A stretch of 64,000 bases of DNA from Ziziphus jujuba (lineage: Eukaryota > Streptophyta > Magnoliopsida > Rosales > Rhamnaceae): contig NC_083379.1 of assembly GCF_031755915.1 (NCBI RefSeq), forward strand, positions 47,562,001 through 47,626,000, in the 5' to 3' direction. Shown one piece after another: positions 55,549 through 64,000 of the stretch. A model generated the notes under the pieces. It was not told where the DNA came from, did not search any database, and saw nothing but the letters and a program-made list of their open reading frames with translations. The translations under genes and the position numbers were made by a program. The first letter of the stretch is position 1; each line of letters starts with the position of its first letter.

Positions 55549-57110
55549 TCGCCAAATCAATTTATCTTTTATCTTTGTTTTCGTTTCGCAAGTTTATTTA
55601 ATTTTCTACCTAATTCTCAGTTTTTTTTTTGAAAAAAAAAATCTTTTTCGTTTTTTAAATTCACATTGCATTTTAATAAAAAGACTCTGATTTTGTACAC
55701 AATTCGCTATCAAAGGAAAAACAACTGGAGAAAATTATTAAGGTAAAGCAAGATATATAGGACAAAAGTCCTGAGGAGATGTTTTAAAATTTTCTAATTC
55801 TGGTTTAATAAATTTAAAGGCGAAATGGTTACTATAGCTTGTGATTTGAAAGATTTGGAAATTAGGATTTGGGATCGAAGAAACATCAAGGTGTTTCTAA
55901 AGATGTAAAATTCAAACCACCTGACACGAATATTGTTGTCCTATGGATGAATGGAGATATTGATCTCAACCATGATCCATCCTTGTGTTGGTCTGATTGG
56001 TAGTTGTAAGGATGTTTTTCCTCCGAATATGGAAGAGAATGTATTAAATGCTAAAATGGGTCAAAGCCATAGGTTTCCTTTAGGCTTTCATGTCCCAATT
56101 GTTGTTAGAGGTCGATGGTTTTGTTCTAACTGCTTCTGGCGTTGTATTTCTAGGCTAATTGGCCTCCTGTTAAACCGCCCCCCCCCAAAAAAAAAAAAAA
56201 AAAAAAAAAAAAAATGAAATCAATAAATTTACGCAAGACCCTGCATAGTGTGGCGCAAGGAGAGATATACACGTGTAAGGATATAGGAGCTGTCCAACTT
56301 GACCAGTCCATGAACAGACACAACTGTCTGCGAAAATCGATCGGGACCAATTTCGAATGTTGAGCATACGATATCATAGAAAAATAAAAAAATTGTAAAT
56401 TGGAGTAACTCTAGTCAAAGTAGTCAAGTAGTCCAAGTTCCAAAACAATTGTATTTTACAAATTTCTTTTTAAATTAGTTTAATTTTGAATATGATTAAT
56501 TTAAAGTTTAAAAATTATTAATAAAATTGATTAGTTTTTTTCAATTAATCAATTTTTTTCTACCAATTTTGTTTGTAAATTGTGAAAAAGAAAATAGTTT
56601 ATTTTTAAAAATTTTTAAACTTTTTATTAGTTAAGTTGAAAATTTGATTAATATGAAATAATTTGTAAATTTAAAATATGATATGATTTAAATTTGAAAA
56701 TTTCATATATAATCAAATCAAAATAGAGGATATTAAAATACAATTATATTTAATTATTATTGGATGAATCATTTGATTAGTATAGGATGTGGCAATTTGT
56801 TTATTCCTGGTGATAGTTATGAACTTTAATTGAGATATATAGATAGTCATATGTAACTCTTATATATATATATATATATATAAAATTAATTAAGAATATA
56901 CTTTCAAATTTAATATTTAATTTAGTGTTTAATTGGATAAAAAATCTATCCTCTTTCCAAAACGTATATAGTTATTCTTCCAGGAGAATTTTAGAATTAC
57001 CTCTTAGCCATGTGTTGTAATTAATTAATTAAGAAAAGTGATACGTGCAGGATATTTTGGTGGTTTCAACTTTCAATTTTAAAAATGATGGACATACGGC
57101 AACAGGCGTA

Positions 57111-57276
57111 TAAGACATACTAGTTGCTTATCCTAATTCAAAGTTATGGTCAATGGTCTTCATCGCATGCCGACCACAACCTTAATTGCCGCATAAGACA
57201 TACTAGTTGCCTATCCTAATTCAAAGTTATGGTCAATGGTCTTCATCGCATGCCGACCACAACCTTAAGCTAGGAG
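57111..57276. repeat. 83-bp tandem duplication
   Basis: Copies start at 57111 and 57194 with TAAGACATACTAGTTGC and both contain CTTCATCGCATGCCGACCAC. They are almost identical, so the event is recent compared with other repeats here. Confidence 0.92.
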
Positions 57277-57867
57277 ATGCATCAATATCTCTACTAACTA
57301 TTTGGAGTTTATGATTTATTATTTTTTTAGGATATTGTGGTATAGAATATATGATTACATTTGAAATAGAAATTATAAAAATAAAATATTTATGTGAAAA
57401 ATATCCAAATAAAATACATATAAAATAATAAATAAAAAAATATAATATTTTTTTTTTTAAATAAAAAAAGCACACTTGACAATATCTTTTTTTATAATAA
57501 AAAAAACATACACTCTTTCTGTTAGAAGAAACTATTTTTTAAAATTCTCTATTTAATACTCTCCTTCTTTCGCCTTCTTTCCATGTTTTTAAAGTGAAAG
57601 AAGTGAAGCATTATATACAGTGAGGAAGCGGCAAGATAAGAAATTTTTTTATTTTTCTACCACCTACATATGCCGGTTGTGAGCTGTTATTACGGCTGGA
57701 TATGTGCTGTTAACAGCATTTCCACTGCCCACTGTTAATCTAAAAGCAATCTTTTGCACTGCCTTCGACAATTGTGCAAAAGGGTTAATGCAAAAATGGT
57801 TTTACCGCTACACTTTTTTGCTTTTCATGTTTTTGCGTGTACTGTGTGTGGTTTAGACATTCCAAAA

Positions 57868-57900
<33 letters not shown>

Positions 57901-58253
57901 CGTGATGGTTTGATAGTCGTACCTAATCTTTTTTTGTGGTAAAAAGTCGTACCTAATCTTTGGATGCCGCCAATTACATGGAATCTTTATGGAAAAGAAA
58001 TAAAATTCTTGGCGTTGAAATATTATGCACGATTATTACATGGTGGGCATGTACGTTTACTATGGCAAATTTGTATGTTCTTGTGTGTATATATATATAT
58101 ATATATCCATATGCATGGAGTCTCTGATTTGTGTGTGTGTGTGTGTGTTTACACATAGAGGTAAGAATAGAAACCACCAGAAAGAAAGAAAGAAAGGAGA
58201 GATCTTGATCAATAGATCTAGGCAGGTAGATAGCTAAGGCATAGAGGGTAGGG

Positions 58254-59922
58254 ATGCACAGAGGGCATGTATTAGCCGTTCCATATCCAAGTCAAGGCCA
58301 CATAAACCCTCTACTTCAATTCTGCAAGCACTTATCATCAAAGGGCCTGAAAGCCACCCTTGCCACCACCATATTCATCTCGAAAACCTTTAAACCAAAC
58401 CCATCAATTGCCGGCTCCGTTCAACTGGACACCATCTCGGATGGCTTCGACGATGGCGGCTTTGCTCAAGCTGAAGGCGTGGCTGACTATTTAACAAAAC
58501 TAGAAGCTGCCGGCTCCAAAAGCCTGGCTGAGCTGATCTTAAAGTACAAGGAGTCAGCAGATGACCCCATCGATTGCATAGTGTACGACTCCTTCTTGCC
58601 TTGGGCTTTGGATGTGGCCATAGAGTTTGGGACAGCCTCAGCTGCCTTCTTCACCCAACCTTGCACCGTCAATTACATCTATTTCTGTGTTCACCATGGC
58701 CTCCTCAACCTCCCAATCCCTACTAATTCCATCCCACTCTCTATTCCGGGCCTGCACTTTCTTGACATTCCGGATATGCCGTCCTTCATATGCGTGGAGG
58801 GCTCTTATCCCGCTTACTTTGAGATGGTGTTGTCCCAGTTTTCTAATGCACACAAAGCCGATTTCTTACTTTGCAATACCGTCTCAGCTTTTGAGGAAGA
58901 GGTAATTAATTAATTAATTACATGCATATATTACTAGTTTGCTTCATTCATTCGTTATTAATTAATATTATCTTATAATTGAGAGGTCGCAACGTTGAAT
59001 AATCTTTGTAAAAAGTATTGTATATGTCCCTTCATATAAATTTAGGCAATTGTCGAAATAATTGGTACGTTATATATATAATGAGTAATAACTAATTAAT
59101 ATATATATATATATATATATGTATGTCTAATATAATTGACAATGAATTAATTAACAGGTGGTGGAATGCATGTCAAAAGTATTTCCCTCCACGCTGACAA
59201 TTGGGCCGACCATTCCATCGGCATACTTGAATAATAAGCATATGAGGGTCAAATTCAAAGATGATGACAAAGAGTACGGGTTTAATCTGTTCGAATCCGA
59301 AGCATCGGGTGTTTGCATGGAGTGGCTCAACAAAAAGCCGGTGGGCTCTGTTGTGTATGTGTCGTTTGGTAGCATGGCCAATCTGAGTGTGAAGCAAATA
59401 GAGGAACTTTCAATGGGACTGAAAGCTTCCAACATGTATTTCTTATGGGTGATAAGGCCTTTTGAACAGGAAAAGCTGCGGGATAAGTTTGGGGAAGATG
59501 ATGATAAAGGGCTATTGGTGAAATGGTGCCCCCAGTTGGAAGTCCTTGCCAATGAGGCCGTGGGGTGCTTCTTCACGCATTGCGGTTGGAATTCAGCGAT
59601 GGAGGGATTGAGCTTGGGAGTTCCAATGGTAGCCATGCCACAATGGACCGACCAAACTACCAATGCCAAGCTTGTGGAGGGTGTTTGGAAGGTCGGGGTT
59701 AGAGTTCGTGTGGATGAGAATGGGATTGTGGGGAGACATGAAATTAGTGGGTGCATCAGACAGGTGATGGAGGTGGAGAGAGCCAAAGAAATTAAATACA
59801 ACGCCAATAAATGGAGAAACATTGCTATTCGGGCAATTAGTGACGGCGGCTCTTCCGACAACAACATTGACCGATTTATATCCAAATTGAAATCGTCTCC
59901 TCCTCCAAGCTCTACTAAGTAA
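58254..59922 (+). CDS. UDP-glycosyltransferase, UGT74-like
   Basis: Two exons (58254-58901, 59158-59922) join exactly to 470 residues, the usual size for plant family 1 glycosyltransferases. The N-terminal acceptor domain has YPSQGHINP with the catalytic His at 16 and the activating Asp at about 112 (VYDSFLPWALDVA). The C-terminal PSPG box that binds the UDP-sugar spans about 339-382 (WCPQLEVLANEAVG, HCGWNSAMEGLSLGVP) and ends WTDQ; the final Gln favours UDP-glucose. Overall the sequence resembles group L UGT74 enzymes, which glucosylate salicylate, auxin-type acids or other small molecules; the acceptor cannot be told. A single intron after EEE is at a position common in these genes. A soluble cytosolic enzyme is expected. 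No defect seen. Confidence 0.95.
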
Positions 59923-59940
59923 TCAACTAGCTTATTCAAG

Positions 59941-60362
59941 GAGATGTATTCAATTTAAAGTTTATTTAATTTAAAATTTAATACATTTAAAACAAATTAT
60001 AAACTTTAAAAGATTTGATAAATTGTTATGAAATTCTATAAACTCCATTAAGATTTTATAAGAATTGAACGGATTTAAAATTAAATTTCATATTAACAGT
60101 TTTTTTCATAATTTTATTGTTAAAATTCTTTCAAATCCATTAAAATTTATTATTTTTAAATTTTTTTAAAATCAATAACTTTTTGAATATCATCAGATTT
60201 TAAAAGAATTGTATAAAATCTTAATTGAATACAACTAGATTTTAATAGATTTTATATTAAATATCATTAGATTTATATGTACTTTTTTTAAAATTTAAAT
60301 AGAATACCTCTAAACATTTATAAATTTTTATAATTTTTTAAATTGTAAATTAAATACACCCT
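59941..60362. mobile_element. probable MITE
   Basis: About 420 bases, very AT-rich. The left end reads GAGATGTATTCAATTTAAAG. The right end, reverse complemented, reads AGGGTGTATTTAATTTACAA; 17 of the first 23 bases agree. The inner part has several copies of AGATTTTA-type words in both directions. The [G]GGTGTATTCAATT terminus is a common plant MITE end. A clear target duplication was not seen. Confidence 0.5.
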
Positions 60363-61536
60363 ATCAATTTTTTTAATTTATTATTATGTTGGTTTTTAAA
60401 TAATATCATATATAATTTCATTTTCATGAAATTAATGCTATATATGTCCATATATAATGGACCATGTGTCGGTGTAATAAACTTGTTATATATATATATA
60501 TATATATACATACGTATGGTTGAATTAATTTCATAATTTCCACAACCACAAGATTTGTTCACGTACGTAAGCAATGACGTTAGCTTGAATACGACGCAGT
60601 GCGTAGTGATGCAGCGTATCCATGTACCAAAACCTCGATATTTCCAAATCCAATCAATCCCGTAGATGTTAGTTTGATCCATGGGAGGAGGAGTTATTCA
60701 GTAGGGCAGTGCCTCCCACATCAGCCATACGCCCCTACGGCAAAGACATATGCCATCGATCATTATTTTTCTTTTTATTTTTTATTTTCTTTTTTGTTAA
60801 GAACACTCCGTACTGTCGAACGTGGCGGGCCCTAGGAGGCCACCAGTCCTACGACAAATTAAACACAGATACAACACCTTTTTAATGTGGTCGCAATGAA
60901 CCACTAACTGAGTTTATGAGTTCAATTTTGCTGGTTCACTTCATCATGGCATGGGGTAATTGAACTGAGACTGACTTTCAGGTTTATAACTAGCTAGCTA
61001 CTTAGAAAAATATGGAACAGAATTGATCATATTTAACGCTACATTATCAATGGCTTATATATAAACTACCAAGTAGCTAGCTTTGAATCTCATTGTTTGT
61101 GAGATCATTATATTTAATTTATGTTCAGCATGTAGATAGTAGACGATCCCTCAGCATCTTCATGAATTATGTATTTTTTGAGATTTATGGATCATTATTT
61201 GTACGTATGTCAACTAATTAACCGTAGAATTAAAGAAAAAAAAATGTGGTTGCTAACTTTGTGATGATGATCAGCAAATCAAGCAAACTTATTTGTTAAA
61301 GATTTAAGCAGTTGGAATATAAAAATGGTTAGTAACTATAAATATGGATACAACAGAATACAATATGTATAACTCATATAACAAACAAATTAACAAGTAT
61401 ATATTGGCTATTTTTATTTTGTTATTATTATTTTTAACAATTTGCTAGCCATGCATGGTGATTGTTAGGCCAAAGAGTAAATAAATATAGAAAGGAAATT
61501 AAATACTTTTCAGCCTAACTGATGGAAAACGCAAGG

Positions 61537-61658
61537 GATAGAAAAGAACCGCATTCATTAACTAGTTCAACAATATAATTTTGGATAGTGGACCAAAGAT
61601 AGAAAAGAACCGCATTCATTAACTAGTTCAACAATATAATTTTGGATAGTGGACCAAA
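61537..61658. repeat. 61-bp tandem duplication
   Basis: Two virtually identical copies start at 61537 and 61598 with GATAGAAAAGAACCGCATTC and both end in ATAGTGGACCAAA. Confidence 0.92.
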
Positions 61659-62099
61659 CAAACAAACAAATAATAATAATAATAAAAAAATACCTTTTGA
61701 TTGCGTGACAAAGGCAAGCTAACAATGCCACCACCAGCTGCGTGTCCAAAATAACCTTAATTCTTATACTCTATTTAATTGTTCTGCCTTAGGCAGTTGA
61801 CCAAAAACAAAATTATCTATATGTGTTAACAGTTTATAGTAATAGTAGATATGTTTCTTTGTAATACATATCTCTATTCATACGTTTTGTACATCTTGTG
61901 TAACAGTTGGATGGTCTTTAGTTTTGGTAGGTTTATCTTATTTATCTATCTTCTCTTGTTGTATTTATTACGTATTAGTCCAACATCAATTGAATAAAGC
62001 TCTTTCACATATTTCATTGGTGTTGTATGTGTAAGCATATAGTGGGAAGTGCTGATGTAAATGAAAACTAAGCTTACATATGGTTTACTTTTGGTCTCT

Positions 62100-62101
<2 letters not shown>

Positions 62102-62144
<43 letters not shown>

Positions 62145-62165
62145 ATATATATATATATATATATA
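62102..62165. repeat. compound (CT)n-(TA)n microsatellite
   Basis: About 41 bases of uninterrupted CT followed by about 22 bases of TA. It is the longest CT run in the window. Confidence 0.92.
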
Positions 62166-62936
62166 AATATGTATGCATATAAAAGTACTACAATCGACAA
62201 ATATAAATACCATGTGATGTAATATAATGTAATCCGTTTCATGTGATGTAATATAATGTAATCCGTTGGAAACAGAGAGTGGTGGTTGGAATCAATCAAA
62301 AATAGAAAGAAAGAAAAGAAAAAAATAAAATAAAATTGATGGAATGGAAGAGAAAGAAGAAATAAGCGAGCAAGTATAATTGTTGGCAATCCCGATGCCA
62401 GTGCAAGGGTGTAAGAGTCGCACACACCTTCGCATTTTGATTGTAAATACCAAACCAAGTTCATCGAGGGTCATTAGTCAAGCCCATGGTCACTTGCTTG
62501 GATTTCTAGCTTTTGTTATACGAAATAGTACCATTATGATTCCTCGCATATTTTGATATGTATTCCTGTTGGAATGAAAATGGCTCAATAAGCTCTTTGG
62601 AGGGGGGTGGCTAGTCGGTGAGTTGTTGGGTTAACCACTAGCATAGGTGAGAACTCTTGATAGCATGCTTGTAAACCTCTCTGCTGTTCTCTCCATGGAA
62701 GACCGAATAAAACGAATGCATTTCCATTTCATTGTATTGTTGCCTTGTTTACTGACTATTTCCTAACAATTGTGATTATATGTTTTATTTTATTGCTTGC
62801 TTGTTGCATGCACAATACTAATATCTTGTGGGTTATTTGCCTACGAGGGATATTGACGGTTGGCTTACTACCCGCGAGGGACGAGTAAGCACCGTACGAC
62901 CCCGTTGTATACTTAGAATGGTGGGACCATGACAGT

Positions 62937-62948
62937 TGGTATCAGAGC
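62937..62948 (+). promoter_or_regulatory. tRNA-Met primer-binding site of the gypsy element
   Basis: A perfect TGGTATCAGAGC, complementary to the 3' end of initiator tRNA-Met, which primes minus-strand synthesis in many plant LTR elements. Confidence 0.9.
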
Positions 62949-62972
62949 GGGGTTGGGAGTCGCTCGCACAGG

Positions 62973-64000
62973 ATGTCGAAGCTGACAAACGAAATGCGGT
63001 TTGATACCATCGAACAGCAGCTCGGGGAGATTGCTGGCATCATAGATGCACATATCAAAGGCCACAATTGACAGGCAGCCTTCGAAAAGATGGAGACAGT
63101 TGATGACATAGCCAGTCGAGTGAGAGCACTCGAGAGGAAACAAACCCCATGGGGGAATACTGACCCTTCGAGCTCTACTGCAGGCAAGCGAGATGGAGTC
63201 GTGGAAGAGGCTATAGAGAGATTGATGTCTACGGTCAATGAACTGACGGAAGACTTTCCAGCCACCATGGAAGCCTTAAAGATGGAAATGGGGCAAATAA
63301 ATACTAAGCTCGCCATCATCATGCGAGCGGTAGAAAATCGACCTGCTGTCTCAATGGGTAGGGACTATGGACGAATGAAAGTGCCTGAGCCCCGAGCGTA
63401 TGGAGGAGCACGAGATGCGAAGGAGCTCGAAAACTTTTTGTTTGGTATGGAACAATATTTTTGAGCAATAAAATCGGATTCAGAGGAAACGAAGGTGACC
63501 ATGGCTACAATGTACCTAACCATTGATGCAAAACTGTGGTGGTGATCCAAAGACGAAGATATCAAAAACAACTGATGCATCATTGACACATGGGACCAGC
63601 TACAGAAGGAACTTAAAAACCAATTCCTTCCCGAGAATGTGGACTACATTGCCCGTCGACATTTGAGAGAATTGAGACAGATCGGTAATGTAAGGAACTA
63701 TGTGAAAGCATTCTCGGCACTCATGCTCGATATACGTGACATGTCTGAGAAGGATAAGCACTTTTACTTCCTGAAAGGGCTGAAACCTTAGGTTAGGACA
63801 GAACTTCATCAATAGAGAGTACAAGACTTAGCCTCAGTGCTAAGGGCAGCAGTGCGCCTAATGGACTACTCAACAGAGAGCCCCATTAATAGAAGGCCCC
63901 AATCGCCTCCTTCGAATGCCAATAGTGGTAGACCCTTCAGGCCTACCAATCTCACAAGACCTGGGGGAGGCGACAATAGGAAACCTTCGAGCACGAGAGA
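62973..64000 (+). pseudogene. Ty3/gypsy gag with six in-frame stops, 3'-partial
   Basis: Reads in one frame from ATG at 62973 to the window end. It shows gypsy gag features: an N-terminal coiled-coil-like stretch, then RAYGGARDAKELENFLFGMEQ, DTWDQLQKELKNQFLP, LRELRQIGNVRNYVKAFSA and MSEKDKHFYFLKGLKP, and a basic Pro/Arg-rich end. Stops lie at 63069 (TGA), 63462 (TGA), 63543 (TGA), 63573 (TGA), 63789 (TAG) and 63813 (TAG), with no frameshift between them. Not functional. Confidence 0.88.

Larger units (their letters stand above)
54283..58253. other. AT-rich intergenic DNA upstream of the UGT gene
   Basis: Contains tandem duplications at 55263-55548 and 57111-57276, TA microsatellites (54566-54586, 56862-56882, 57880-57900, 58085-58106) and a C-run/A-run at 56178-56214. 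No gene is convincing. The open stretch at 55951-56217 matches no family I know. Confidence 0.55.
59923..62572. other. AT-rich intergenic DNA after the UGT gene
   Basis: Begins with a probable MITE (59941-60362). Further on are a 61-bp tandem duplication (61537-61658), a long CT run at about 62102-62142 joined to a TA run, and a 29-bp duplication at about 62209-62267. No gene recognised. Confidence 0.55.
62573..64000 (+). mobile_element. 5' end of a Ty3/gypsy LTR retrotransposon, runs off the window
   Basis: The primer-binding site TGGTATCAGAGC (initiator tRNA-Met type) lies at 62937-62948, two bases after CA at 62933-62934, so the left LTR ends there. The LTR start was not found; 62573 is only where LTR-like sequence becomes plausible, and an AATAAA is near 62706. 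After the site comes a gag frame from 62973. The element continues beyond 64000. Confidence 0.8.

Noticed and set aside
55951..56217. 88-codon open frame upstream of the UGT gene
   Set aside because: No recognisable domain, it ends in a C-run/A-run, and upstream frames are broken.

Overview
The window is nuclear DNA of a flowering plant. The evidence is spliced genes with GT-AG introns, an MPK6-type MAP kinase, a class I formin, a UGT74-like glycosyltransferase, a BTB-TAZ protein, very AT-rich intergenic DNA, many CT/GA and TA microsatellites, and copia, gypsy and Helitron elements. A eudicot, probably a rosid, fits best; the species cannot be named from the sequence. All exon limits were read by eye from splice signals and protein continuity.

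Left part (1-34 kb) is gene-bearing and largely free of large transposons. In order it holds: the 3' part of a HAD-IIA hydrolase gene (+, cut by the window edge), an MPK6-like MAP kinase (+), a small Arg/Ser- and Lys-rich protein of unknown function (-), a 7.8 kb AT-rich stretch without a recognisable gene, a class I formin (+), an ACOT9-like acyl-CoA thioesterase (-) divergent from LSM6 (+), and a BTB-TAZ protein (-). All of these reading frames close exactly over their exons.

Middle part (35-54.3 kb) is a nest of mobile elements. An old Ty1/copia element (35155-44956) has both LTRs and a perfect 5-bp target duplication, carries broken gag-pol, and is itself split in the integrase region by a 3.1 kb LTR-like insertion. 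Right beside it lies a probable Helitron (about 45186-54282). Its 3' end has the typical hairpin followed by CTAG, and it carries a ten-exon RPA70-like single-strand-DNA-binding gene with one in-frame stop. A gypsy-like fragment and a long tandem array (about 51.7-54.05 kb) sit inside it.

Right part (54.3-64 kb) is AT-rich DNA with several local tandem duplications, one intact UDP-glycosyltransferase gene (UGT74-like, +), a probable MITE just after it, and the 5' end of a Ty3/gypsy element running off the window. That element has a primer-binding site and a gag frame with six stops.

Functionally the genes are independent plant genes (signalling, actin, RNA decay and splicing, lipid metabolism, ubiquitin-ligase adaptor, glycosylation). 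There is no operon-like or defence-island arrangement. The most unusual content is the nested transposon block and the Helitron with its RPA-like cargo.
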